A stretch of DNA of 64,000 nt from positions 496,001 to 560,000 of the forward strand of contig CAVPVK010000011.1 in the NCBI GenBank assembly GCA_963709175.1. The letters run 5' to 3'. The translations under genes and the position numbers were made by a program. The notes beneath the pieces were generated by a model. The model worked only from the letters and a program-made list of their open reading frames with translations. It made no database searches and was not told where the DNA came from. Of the stretch, positions 48,456-56,940 are shown piece by piece. Numbering within the stretch: the stretch's first letter is position 1; every line of letters starts with the position of its first letter. This stretch comes from JANXQG01 sp963709175 (lineage in GTDB: Bacteria > Planctomycetota > Planctomycetia > Pirellulales > Thermoguttaceae).

Positions 48456-49307
48456 CTACCCCGCCTTGGCGCGGCGGCTTCCCGCTCCTTCTTCGTCTTC
48501 CGCGTGAATGCGAATGGTGGCACCCGGCGGCATCCGCCGCTCGGGAATGATGCCCCGCTTGGATGAGACAAGGAACGGCAGGAATTCGGCGGCGAGCCCG
48601 TCGGGGAATTGTTCCTTCAGCGCGGCGAGGATCTCTTTCCAGGACAATCCGCTGCGGTAAATTACCCGATAGGCCTCTTTCAATTGCATAACGTCTTTCA
48701 TGTCGTAGCCAGCTCGCCGCAGTCCCACTTGGTTCAATCCTACGACGTAGCTGCTCTGGCCGTCGATGGTCACAAACGGCGGTACATCGCGGGAGATGTG
48801 GGCGAGACCGCCGACCATGGCCAAAGTCCCTATACGGCAGAACTGATGCACGCCCGCCCCGCCGGAGAGAAAAGCCCTCGATCCCACGGTCACGTGGCCT
48901 GCCAGCATGACGTTGTTGGTCAGAATTACGTGATCTCCCAAGTGGCAGTCGTGGGCCACGTGAGAATTACACATTAGCAGGCACTGATCTCCGATCACCG
49001 TCTGGTGGTCCGGTTGCATGGCCTTGTGGATCGTGACATTCTCGCGAATCGTATTGCCCGATCCAATTATGACCTGTCCAACGCTCGCCGGGACATTGGT
49101 GTGCTGGGGAATACCGCCGATGACGGCCCCCTCGAAAAGGTGATTTTTCTCGCCCAGGGTGGTCCCGCGTTTGATGACGACATGACTTTCCAGCACACAA
49201 TCGTTGCCAATCGTCGCGTCAGCCTCGACCACGGAAAAGGGACCGATGCGCACGCCGTCGCCGATTCGAGCCGAGGGAGAAACCAACGCCAAAGGATGAA
49301 TAGCCAT
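48456..49307 (-). CDS. lpxA: UDP-N-acetylglucosamine acyltransferase
   Basis: The 283-residue left-handed beta-helix protein catalyses the first step of lipid A synthesis. Hexapeptide repeats run through the first 190 residues: VSPSARIGDGVRIGPFSVVE, ATIGNDCVLESHVVIKRGTT and NTIRENVTIHKAMQPDHQTV. The catalytic His lies in MCNSHVAHDCHLGDHV, and HQFCRIGTLAMVGGL follows. The C-terminal helical part has VGLNQVGLRRAGYDMKDVMQ. The tail is basic and about 20 residues longer than in E. coli. ATG 49307 has GAGGTG upstream. Presence of LpxA points to an outer membrane with lipid A, as in other planctomycetes. Confidence 0.95.
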   Translation of the reverse strand: MAIHPLALVSPSARIGDGVRIGPFSVVEADATIGNDCVLESHVVIKRGTTLGEKNHLFEGAVIGGIPQHTNVPASVGQVIIGSGNTIRENVTIHKAMQPDHQTVIGDQCLLMCNSHVAHDCHLGDHVILTNNVMLAGHVTVGSRAFLSGGAGVHQFCRIGTLAMVGGLAHISRDVPPFVTIDGQSSYVVGLNQVGLRRAGYDMKDVMQLKEAYRVIYRSGLSWKEILAALKEQFPDGLAAEFLPFLVSSKRGIIPERRMPPGATIRIHAEDEEGAGSRRAKAG

Positions 49308-49626
49308 GAACTTGCACCTCAGAGCGGCCGGATGGGGCTAAGGACCGCGCGCGTTGACCTCGCCGCGCGCAGTTGAAACCCTGACCGTTGTTATCGGCCC
49401 AATAAAGCCTGCGGGTTTGCCCGATTATGCTGAAATCCACGGATTTACCCAATACCAATCCCGAGACCTAAAACCCAGAACCTATTTTTCGCATAGGCTC
49501 TGCCGCTCATATGGAAGCATGGAAGCATGGAAGCTCGTCGTCCTCTCGCCCCCTGTTCCCTCCCATACCAACTTGGTAAACTGAATAAAGTTTCTTGATA
49601 TTGCGATCCAACTCCCCTTCACACTC
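49308..49626. other. Intergenic region between divergent lpxA and a TPR gene
   Basis: No gene is seen in these 319 bp. It contains three tandem copies of ATGGAAGC (49511-49534) and a partial copy of the hisC-hisB inverted-repeat arm (49451-49468). On the minus strand TTGGGT and CATAAT with a 17-base spacer could serve lpxA but match weakly. Confidence 0.4.
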
Positions 49627-49956
49627 ATGTCAACACCCGACAAGCTCTACGACGAAGCGATTGAACTGCAACAGGCCGGCAAGCTCGATGAGGCCGTGAC
49701 CCGGCTAGAGGCCCTGGCCCAGAGTCATTCGGATTTTGCCCTGGCCCGCGCGGCATTGAGCGCTTTCTATAGCAAGCAAGGCCGCCACGGGGAGGCCGTG
49801 GAGCAGGCCCAGTTGGTGTGTGAGCTCGATCCGGACGATCCCTTCAGCTACATGGCCAAGAGCCTCGTCTGCCAGCGGGCCGGAATGATCCGCGAAGCCG
49901 AAGAGGCGATGGCCGAGGCCATGAATCGCCAATGGGTCGCCAAGAGCGGGCGGTGA
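49627..49956 (+). CDS. Small TPR protein
   Basis: The 109-residue protein consists of about three tetratricopeptide units: DEAIELQQAGKLDEAVTRLE, SDFALARAALSAFYSKQGRH with GEAVEQAQLVCELDPDD, and YMAKSLVCQRAGMIREAEEA. TPRs bind proteins. There is no signal peptide and no other domain, so it is probably a cytoplasmic scaffold. It is convergent with the permease gene, 6 bp apart. Similar small TPR proteins are found in many planctomycete genomes; no function is known. Confidence 0.8.
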   Translation: MSTPDKLYDEAIELQQAGKLDEAVTRLEALAQSHSDFALARAALSAFYSKQGRHGEAVEQAQLVCELDPDDPFSYMAKSLVCQRAGMIREAEEAMAEAMNRQWVAKSGR

Positions 49957-49962
49957 GAATCT

Positions 49963-51846
49963 CTACTCCACCACTTCCGGATCGAACTTCGTGCCGGTGA
50001 CTTCCTTCCGCGGCATGCCGATCTCCTGCATCAGGTGTTTCGCCAAATGGCTGTGGCGGACGCTGAACGTGAAATAGATCGCCAGTCCCACCGCCAGCCA
50101 GCCCACCAGCCGGCACCAGGTCCAGACGGAGAGGAAGAGCGTCATCGTGAGATTGATGCAGATGCCCGCCGGGGCCACCAGCCAGATGACGGGACAACGG
50201 AAGGGCCGATCGGCCGCGGGCCTTTGGAAACGGAGCATCCACACGGCCGCGCACACCATAACGAAGGCCATGAGCGTGCCGACATTGACCATCTCTTCCA
50301 GGGTGTAAATCGGCGTAAAGGCGGCCGTGACGCAAATCACTGCGCCAGTCAGCAGCGTTGCCACGTGCGGCGTGCGGAAGCGGGGATGGACCGTACTGAA
50401 GATCTGCGGCAACAGTCCATCGCGCGACATGGCCATGAAAATCCGCGCCTGGCTGAGGAAAAGTACCAGGAGCACGCTCGTCATGCCGGCCAGCCCGCCC
50501 GCCGCGATCAATCCCCGCGAGAACCTCAGCCAGGTACTGTCGGGCAGACCCGGCGGCGGCTCGAAGGCCGAGGCGATAGGGGCATGGATGTCGATTTCGG
50601 GATAAGGGACCATGCCCGTCACTACCGCCGCCACTACGATGTACAACAGCGTACACAGGGCTAGTGAGACGAGGATGCCGACGGGCACGTCGCGCTGGGG
50701 CCGCCGTGCCTCTTCCGCATGCGTGGAGATGGAATCGAAGCCGATGAAGGCGAAGAACACGATTGCCGCGCCCAGCATCACGCCCGACAATCCATAAGGC
50801 ATGAAAGGGCTGCGGGTGGCCTCGTCGATGGGAAGCAGCCAGCGGTTCAAGCCCAGCAAGCCGAGGATGCCCCAGGACTTGACCTCGACCGCCTCCTCGT
50901 CCTGGCGGACGTTGGGCAGGATCTCGGCGACGGCCTGCCGCTGCGCCTCAGTCTGCGGCAGGTGCGCAGCCACGCTTGCGGAAAGGACTTCCAATTCCTG
51001 CCGGGCCTTGGCGGCGTCGCCGCCGGTCTTTTCGACGTTTGCGACGTCGCGCTGCTTGCGATCGATGCGGTAGGCGGCCGCGACTTCTTTCTCAAGGTCG
51101 GAACGCTCGAGGGCAGGCGCCTTGTGGGTCGCAAGGTATTTCTGCACGACGTCGGGAATGACCTCTTTCTCCTGCGGGAAGCGGCGTTGGGCGACGGGGA
51201 TGCTCGTCCAATTGGTCGGATGCACGTAGCTCCAACCGGCCAGGATCACGAAGACCACAACCGCCAGCTTGACTGCCACAAGCGTGGCGTTGGTGCGGGC
51301 GCTCTCGCGGATACCGAGCACCAGGATGGTGGTAATGACCGCCATGATCAGGACCGAAGGGAGATTGAGGATTCCGCCGCCGACGAACGGATCGTTGGAC
51401 AGCACGGCGGGGACGGTGGGCAGATAGAGCGCCGCCAGCAACTTGTTGAGATAGCTCGTCCAGGCCGAGGCCACCGTGGCGCAGCCCATAGCGTACTCGA
51501 GGATCAGGTCCCAGCCGATGATCCAGGCGAAGATCTCGCCCAGCGTTGTGTATGCGTAGGTGTAGGCGCTGCCGGCAACGGGCGCCATAGCGGCGAACTC
51601 GGCATAGCACAGGGCGGCCAGGGCACAGCCGACGCCGGCGATGGCATAGGAGAGGATCACGCCCGGCCCCGCGTCCAAAGCCGCAGCCCGGCCGGTGACG
51701 ACGAAGATGCCCGCCCCGATGATGCAGCCTACGCCCAGCGCCGTCAGCGACCAGGGTCCCAGCACGCGGTGCAAACGATGTTCACCGGCCGCCTCGGCCA
51801 GCAGGGCTTCCAGGTCCTTTCGAGCGAAGATGTTCTTGAAGTTCAC
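49963..51846 (-). CDS. APC-superfamily amino acid permease (CAT type) with a long loop insertion
   Basis: The 627-residue permease has the N-terminal motif LGVGCIIGAGIFVVTGRAAA, then GPGVILSYAIAGVGCALAAL and CYAEFAAMAPVAGSAYTYAY, as in cationic amino acid transporters. About 12 transmembrane helices are seen (for example VLIMAVITTILVLGIRESAR, AAIVFFAFIGFDSISTHAEE). Between the helix ending near residue 215 and the one with PYGLSGVMLGAAIV, residues about 222-322 form a charged, helical, Gln/Glu/Arg-rich segment absent from usual family members of about 480-520 residues. ATG 51846 follows no strong ribosome binding site. Substrate specificity is not defined. Confidence 0.9.
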   Translation of the reverse strand: MNFKNIFARKDLEALLAEAAGEHRLHRVLGPWSLTALGVGCIIGAGIFVVTGRAAALDAGPGVILSYAIAGVGCALAALCYAEFAAMAPVAGSAYTYAYTTLGEIFAWIIGWDLILEYAMGCATVASAWTSYLNKLLAALYLPTVPAVLSNDPFVGGGILNLPSVLIMAVITTILVLGIRESARTNATLVAVKLAVVVFVILAGWSYVHPTNWTSIPVAQRRFPQEKEVIPDVVQKYLATHKAPALERSDLEKEVAAAYRIDRKQRDVANVEKTGGDAAKARQELEVLSASVAAHLPQTEAQRQAVAEILPNVRQDEEAVEVKSWGILGLLGLNRWLLPIDEATRSPFMPYGLSGVMLGAAIVFFAFIGFDSISTHAEEARRPQRDVPVGILVSLALCTLLYIVVAAVVTGMVPYPEIDIHAPIASAFEPPPGLPDSTWLRFSRGLIAAGGLAGMTSVLLVLFLSQARIFMAMSRDGLLPQIFSTVHPRFRTPHVATLLTGAVICVTAAFTPIYTLEEMVNVGTLMAFVMVCAAVWMLRFQRPAADRPFRCPVIWLVAPAGICINLTMTLFLSVWTWCRLVGWLAVGLAIYFTFSVRHSHLAKHLMQEIGMPRKEVTGTKFDPEVVE

Positions 51847-51862
51847 GTGGGACTTTCGGGGA

Positions 51863-51922
51863 AGTGTAGCCGCCGAGCGGCGGAAGAGATCGGGGGGAGT
51901 GCAGCCGCGGAGCGGCGGCTAA
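51863..51922. repeat. Two palindromic CCGCCGAGCGGCGG units
   Basis: GTAGCCGCCGAGCGGCGG (51866-51883) and GCAGCCGCGGAGCGGCGG (51901-51918) are direct copies of one palindromic unit, just upstream of the permease start on its strand. The rest of the 51847-52057 gap shows nothing else clear. They may influence termination or mRNA structure. Confidence 0.55.
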
Positions 51923-52057
51923 TCAAAATCGTCAAACCGCGAGCGAGGTGGGGTCTATGTGTCGGTTTCATCGTAACCTGAAGCGTAAACCCGGTCAATT
52001 AACCCGACCCGCTCCGCATGCCCGCTTTTTCCTGTCGCGTGACAGAATTGTCGCCCG

Positions 52058-54004
52058 TCAGGCCGCTAGCCCGATCTTTTGGCCTGCTGGCGAGCGCAGA
52101 ATTGTTATGCAGCGCCGCAGCGAATCGATGACCACGACCGCCGAAAGGGCCAGCATGGCCGCCGCCATCAGGCAAGTCAGTTCCAGGGTATAGACCTGCA
52201 CGCGGAGGGCCTCGAAACCTCCACCCGCGGACGGCATCCCTGCCAACTGGACTGTTAGTTGCCTGATCTCCTCGCGCCAGCCGACGATGCTCAGCGTGCC
52301 CGCCGCAAAGACGCTCGCCACCACCAGCACCAGTGGAATCGCCGTGCATAGAGCATACGTCCGGCGCGGCGCATGGAGCAGCAGGTAGACCGTGCCCACA
52401 GCCAGGCCGATAGTGGCCAGCAGTTGGTTGGCAATGCCCATCATCCTCCAGAGCCGGTCGATATTGCCCGTCAGGAGCAGACCGCCCCAGCAAAAACAGA
52501 CAATCAGGCTGGCAGTAATATTCAGCGTCCAGGAACTGCGTGGAGGAGATGGGGACTGTCCCCCGGCGGAAGCGGGGACCGTCCCCTTTTCCGGACCGCC
52601 AGGCCGGAACTGCCCGATCGCCTCTTCCACGATGAATCGGGCCACGCGCGTGCCGGTCTCCAGCAAAGTCAGGATGAACAGCACCTCGAACATGATGAGG
52701 AAGTGATAGAGATACGCCATCAAGGCTTTCATGCCGGGCAGCACGGCAAGGATCTTGGCCATTCCCAGCGCCAGGGTCACTGCCCCGGCGGTGCGGCCCG
52801 ACAGTTCCTCCTTGATGCCGGCCTCTTCCTTCAACTCGTCAAACTGCTTGGGGTGCAGCATCCACTGGTCTTCGGCCTTGGCCTCTTGAGCGAGGGCCGC
52901 GTATCGGGCCGGCTGCGTGTTGATCTTGAAATAGTCGCCTGGCTCCAGGGCGCAGGCGGCGATCAACGCCGTGACCGACACCATGCCCTCGACGAGCATG
53001 GCTCCGTAGCCGATGGAACGGATGTCGGACTCCTTATTGATCATTTTGGGCGTCGTACCGGACGCAATCAGGGCGTGGAAGCCCGACAAGGCCCCGCACA
53101 TGATCACGATCGTCACAAAAGGCCAGACGCTGCCGGTGACCACCGGACCTCCGCCATGGATGTAGGGCGAAAGGGCCGGCATTCGCAACGGGGGATGGGC
53201 GGCCAGTATGCCAATCGCCAGCAGTACGATCACGCCAACCTTCATGTACGAGCTGAGGTAGCCTCGAGGGCAAAGCAACACCCAAACCGGCAGGATCGAG
53301 ACCGCGGCCGCGTAGACCGGCAGCATGATCGACAATTGCACCTCATTGAAGAGCAACAGGTCCCGCAATTTCGAATCGTCGAAGACCTTGCCAAGAATCA
53401 CGGCGAGCAAAACCAGCGCCATGCCCACGATCGAGGCCTCGCCCACTCGGCCCGGACGCATCTTGTACATCCAGAAGCCGGTCACAAGTGCGGCGGGGAT
53501 GGTGGCGATGATGGTGAACATGCCCCAGGAGCTTCCCTCGAGCGTATTAACGACCACCTTGGCCACGCCAGCAAGCGTGGCCACGATGATGAAGAGCGTG
53601 GCGATCGTAGTGGCCGTGCCGGCGATGGGGCCCAGCAGGTTCTGCGCAATCTTGGGCAGCGACTGGCCGTTCGAACGGACCGAGGCCGCCAGCACGATGA
53701 AGTCGTGTACGCCGCCGGCCAGGCATGCCCCCACGATGATCCAGGTGAAGCCCGGAAAGAACCCCCATTGGGCGGCAAGCACCGGGCCAATCAGCGGGCC
53801 CGGCCCGGCGATCGCCGAGAAGTGGACCCCGAACAGCACCAGGCGGCCCGTGGGCTGATAGTCGACGTCGTCGCGGAGGCGATGGGCCGGCGTGATGGAT
53901 TTATCGTTGAGAACCGCCACCCGGGCGGCCAAGAATGCCCCGTAAAAGCGATAGGCCACTGCAAAGGCCGCCAGCGCCGTTATTACCAGCCAGAGGGAGT
54001 TCAT
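52058..54004 (-). CDS. cstA: Carbon starvation protein CstA family (peptide/pyruvate transporter)
   Basis: The 648-residue protein is a CstA-type transporter with many hydrophobic segments. The N-terminal block (FYGAFLAARVAVLNDKSITP, GRLVLFGVHFSAIAGPGPLI, GPVLAAQWGFFPGFTWIIVG) and later SGFHALIASGTTPKMINKES and FILTLLETGTRVARFIVEEA are family hallmarks. A 15-20 residue stretch after VEEAIGQFRPG (KGTVPASAGGQSPSPP) is encoded by a palindromic repeat at about 52548-52590 and is not part of usual CstA. The frame stays open. CstA imports peptides or pyruvate during starvation. Confidence 0.93.
   Translation of the reverse strand: MNSLWLVITALAAFAVAYRFYGAFLAARVAVLNDKSITPAHRLRDDVDYQPTGRLVLFGVHFSAIAGPGPLIGPVLAAQWGFFPGFTWIIVGACLAGGVHDFIVLAASVRSNGQSLPKIAQNLLGPIAGTATTIATLFIIVATLAGVAKVVVNTLEGSSWGMFTIIATIPAALVTGFWMYKMRPGRVGEASIVGMALVLLAVILGKVFDDSKLRDLLLFNEVQLSIMLPVYAAAVSILPVWVLLCPRGYLSSYMKVGVIVLLAIGILAAHPPLRMPALSPYIHGGGPVVTGSVWPFVTIVIMCGALSGFHALIASGTTPKMINKESDIRSIGYGAMLVEGMVSVTALIAACALEPGDYFKINTQPARYAALAQEAKAEDQWMLHPKQFDELKEEAGIKEELSGRTAGAVTLALGMAKILAVLPGMKALMAYLYHFLIMFEVLFILTLLETGTRVARFIVEEAIGQFRPGGPEKGTVPASAGGQSPSPPRSSWTLNITASLIVCFCWGGLLLTGNIDRLWRMMGIANQLLATIGLAVGTVYLLLHAPRRTYALCTAIPLVLVVASVFAAGTLSIVGWREEIRQLTVQLAGMPSAGGGFEALRVQVYTLELTCLMAAAMLALSAVVVIDSLRRCITILRSPAGQKIGLAA
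52548..52590. repeat. Palindromic insertion in frame within cstA
   Basis: GGGGACTGTCCCC (52551-52563) and GGGGACCGTCCCC (52574-52586) are two near-identical palindromes joined by CGGCGGAAGC. On the coding strand they read KGTVPASAGGQSPSP without disturbing the frame. The paired ggggac units recall dispersed planctomycete repeats. Confidence 0.6.
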
Positions 54005-54082
54005 ATTTTCCCATCATAGAACACGTGGACGTTTTCTTCAATGGAATCGGGTGTCAGGTCGCTCGTTTAGTTCATTGACAAT

Positions 54083-55849
54083 CTACTCAATCTCCACAAT
54101 CGACGCGACCTCGCCGTCGTGGCCGAAGCGGGCTATCAGGGATTCGGTGGCAAGGTTGTGGCCCAGCAGGGTGCGATTGGCCTTGGTCCCCAGGTTGCGG
54201 TAGATGATCCATTGCCCATCGGCAATGGCCACGCGGTAACCGACCGCAACTTCCGCCGGAACCGGCGTCAACCACTCTGCCACCGTCAGCCGTCGCCAGG
54301 TCATGCGGCGGCGGAAGCGGCCGCTGTCCAGGTCGATGAAGAGGGGGGCGAAGAGCCGCGTGCCCGGCGTGCGTTGCCGGATCTCCAGCCCCTGGATAAC
54401 CGCCTGCAGTTCGCCGGTACTCGGGTTGGCACGCCATTCGGGCAGCGCCAGCGGCAAGACCTGGGCCAGCGGCCGATCGGCCGACCGCTTGGGCTTCGAG
54501 GCGGCATTTCCCCGCACGAGCAGCCCCTCCCGGCCTTCCGCCGCTGGCCGGAATTGCACCTGTGGCGCCAAGGGAAGAACGCCGCAATATTCCAATTCGC
54601 CGGGCAGCGAGCCCAGAACCGCGTCGGCCAGCAGCAGGAAGCGGTCCTCGCGGGCCAGCACGATCTGCCGCTCCAGCTTCACGCCCCCGGCAAGTTCTAT
54701 CTCGAGCTCTAAGTAGTCCACTTCCTCATCGGAATACCAACAATTGGATTCCCAATTCGACACCGGCGCCAGCGGCTGGCCCTGCCGCGTGATCTCGAAT
54801 TGCCACGGACCCGACGCGACGATCTGGCCGGAAGCAATCAACTCGATTTCGCAACTTCGCCCGGCAAAGAGCACGGCGATTCGCTCGTCGTTGTGGGACC
54901 AGTTGCGGCGCATGACGGCGACTGCTCCCGCTTCGCAATAGATCGATGCGGGCGGTAACTGCGGAGACTTCTTGGCCGAGGGCGCGGTGCCGGTCGCCAG
55001 ATCGGGCAGGGCCATGGCCGCCAGTCGTCGGTCGATGTCGTCGCCGCCTTCCAGCGCCGACGCGAAGAGCTCGCGGCCCCAGCCTTCCAAACCGCCGGAG
55101 TCGTCCTCTTGCCTCTCGAGGAGCGCCTCGAACAGCGGCCTTCCATCCGGACGAGTGCAGCGCACCGCGTTGCGCAGCAGGCGGCGGTAGCGCTGTTCGG
55201 CCCGCGGACCCCAAGCGCCGGGCAACGTGGCGGACATCGCCCGGCAACGGGTCCAGCAGCCCAGAAGCGAGCCGAGGAAACGGAACTGAGGCGCGGGTGG
55301 CATACCCTGGCTATCGAGGATCTCGCCGAGCCCCAGGGCAATGGCCACGCGGCCGCTCTTTGCCAGGCGGCGGCAGGTCTTGCCATCGGGCAAGCGGGCG
55401 GCCAGCGTCCAGGCCAGCTCTACGGCCAAGAGCTGATGCACGAGGGATTGTGCGTGAATGGCCTGCGGTTCGACTTCGACCGCCAGGCTCGTGAGAAAGT
55501 TCGCCAGGACGGACCACTCCTCCGGAGCGAGGGTTACTTTGAGTCCCGGCAGGCTGGCCGCCCACGCGATCGCCTCCCGGGCGACAGCCGCGTCGCGAAC
55601 CGGCCGGGGCGTCGCCGCCATCCAGGCAGCGGCACGTTGGCGGAGGGCATCAGGCGATTCGTGGCTCTTGAGATTTCCGACGGGTTCATGCGGCAGCCCG
55701 GCGATATGGGGAGCCGGTTTTTTTCCAGGAATCTTGCGTCGGGCGAAAAAGGGTGCGTTTTTCACGATCTGCGGTTGCGGGGAAGCATGGAGGTGAAAAG
55801 GCGATTCTACCCCACAGCAGCCGCGGCAGAAACCACACCTCCTGGGCAA
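54083..55849 (-). CDS. Conserved protein of unknown function, heparinase-II/III-like C-terminal fold
   Basis: The 588-residue protein has no strong signal peptide. The start is uncertain: ATG 55849 opens a Cys/Arg-rich leader, and GTG 55765 (MKNAPFFARRK) is an alternative. Residues 60-250 are helical. Residues 260-580 look like a beta-sandwich similar to the C-terminal part of heparinase II/III-like lyases (AVAVMRRNWSHNDERIAVLF, DYLELEIELAGGVKLERQIV, REDRFLLLADAVLGS). Catalytic Tyr/His residues of lyases are not identifiable. It is intact and downstream of nothing obvious; cstA is upstream on the same strand but 79 bp beyond its stop. Confidence 0.6.
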   Translation of the reverse strand: MPRRCGFCRGCCGVESPFHLHASPQPQIVKNAPFFARRKIPGKKPAPHIAGLPHEPVGNLKSHESPDALRQRAAAWMAATPRPVRDAAVAREAIAWAASLPGLKVTLAPEEWSVLANFLTSLAVEVEPQAIHAQSLVHQLLAVELAWTLAARLPDGKTCRRLAKSGRVAIALGLGEILDSQGMPPAPQFRFLGSLLGCWTRCRAMSATLPGAWGPRAEQRYRRLLRNAVRCTRPDGRPLFEALLERQEDDSGGLEGWGRELFASALEGGDDIDRRLAAMALPDLATGTAPSAKKSPQLPPASIYCEAGAVAVMRRNWSHNDERIAVLFAGRSCEIELIASGQIVASGPWQFEITRQGQPLAPVSNWESNCWYSDEEVDYLELEIELAGGVKLERQIVLAREDRFLLLADAVLGSLPGELEYCGVLPLAPQVQFRPAAEGREGLLVRGNAASKPKRSADRPLAQVLPLALPEWRANPSTGELQAVIQGLEIRQRTPGTRLFAPLFIDLDSGRFRRRMTWRRLTVAEWLTPVPAEVAVGYRVAIADGQWIIYRNLGTKANRTLLGHNLATESLIARFGHDGEVASIVEIE

Positions 55850-56169
55850 AACGTGTAAAGTTTTCCGACACCCGCGGTGGAGAATTCGACACTTGTTGGT
55901 CCTTTCTGCCGAAAGGGGCTGGTGTGCTGGGCTGGAAGAAGCGTGCGCAGTTCCGGCAGATCACGAGCAAACCCGTGCCGGAACGGCGCAAGCTTGTTCC
56001 GGCCTACCTGCTGGGCAGCTCAACCGACCGATGCCCGATGCCACGCCGGGCACGAGACTGTGGTATATTATAGAGATCGTGCAACAATGCCCAAACCTGG
56101 CACGAGAAATGCGGTCCGGCATTTCGCCCATTCGTGCCCGTTGCCATCAGAACATTCAGGTTCCTCACC
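55850..56169. other. Intergenic region with a dispersed repeat, upstream of ydjY-like
   Basis: No gene is seen in 320 bp. It contains a repeat at about 55925-56045 related to 60848-60985. The divergent start codons of the unknown protein (minus) and the ydjY-like gene (plus) bound it. Confidence 0.4.
55925..56045 (+). repeat. Dispersed repeat with coding-like content, copy 1
   Basis: The stretch reads KRAQFRQ followed later by ERRKLVPAYLLGSS on the plus strand, with no start codon or ribosome binding site of its own. The minus-strand copy at 60848-60985 reads KLAQFRQ and EPRKLVPAYDSCS. At the DNA level GGAACGGCGCAAGCTTGT here matches GGAACCGCGCAAACTTGT there. Confidence 0.55.
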
Positions 56170-56933
56170 ATGAAATTGTCGCCGCTTATTTTCCGTATGG
56201 TTCTCCTGGCCGCTATTGCCGGGCTAGTCTCCATGGCCCGGGCCGAGGAGCCCGAGGCACCGCCCAAGCCGCGAGATTTGGGTCCGCCCCTGGTCGATAA
56301 CGCAAAGGACCTCAAGCAGCTCGGCAACTATGCCGCCTGGCTCGATCCGAAGAACAAGCAAGTGATTCTGGTGGGCGAGACTTGCAAGGCCGACTACCCG
56401 CTGGAGTTTTTCATTACCACCAAGGCCCGGGCCTATGAATCCGTGCTGGTGATCAACGGCGATCGCCGGCAGCCCGGCAAGATGTCGGTCTTCCAGCAGA
56501 TCGAGCTGGCCTTGTTACTCTGCGGCGCCAAACCGGGCCATCCGTCGGTCTACGACAATAAGGCCGACAGGACCATCGTGGCCACCGGCGATGAGATCAT
56601 CCTAGAGGTGCGATGGAAGAACAAGGAGGGCAAGCTGGAACAGGCCGACGCGCGGACCTGGATTCGCGACATCAAGACCAAGAAGTCGCCGGAGAAGAAC
56701 TGGGTCTTTGCCGGCAGCCGCTTTGCTCCCGACGAGCAGGGTGGCAGGCAGTTCATGGGCGACGGCGGCGATTTTGTCTGCGTGCTCAACAATCCTATCG
56801 CCATGCTCGATCTGCCGGTAGTTAGCGCGGTGCGCTGGAGGATCGGTCCTTCGAGGCCAACCTGGAGAAACTGCCTCGCCAAGGCACGCCGGTGACGATA
56901 ATAATGAAGCCAAAATCGGCGAAAAAGAAGTAA
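56170..56933 (+). CDS. Secreted YdjY-like protein, one frameshift near the end
   Basis: The ATG at 56170 starts a signal peptide (LIFRMVLLAAIAGLVSMARA). The body has the YdjY pattern: KQVILVGETCKADYPLEFFI, ESVLVINGDRRQPGKMSVFQ, LLLCGAKPGHPSVYDNKADR and NWVFAGSRFAPDEQGGRQFM. The first frame ends in a non-family tail at 56895. The natural continuation ALEDRSFEANLEKLPRQGTP is in another frame from about 56830 and stops at TAA 56933, so an indel lies near 56828. Function of YdjY domains is unknown. It converges with the LamG/glycosidase gene, 7 bp apart. Confidence 0.82.
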
Positions 56934-56940
56934 TGGCCGA

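Noticed and set aside
49511..49534. Three ATGGAAGC units as a CRISPR-like array
   Set aside because: The units are adjacent 8-mers with no spacers; there are no cas genes.
52373..54019. Long open frame antisense to cstA (548 codons)
   Set aside because: Its His/Arg/Gln-rich composition is typical of a shadow frame, and cstA is clearly the real gene.
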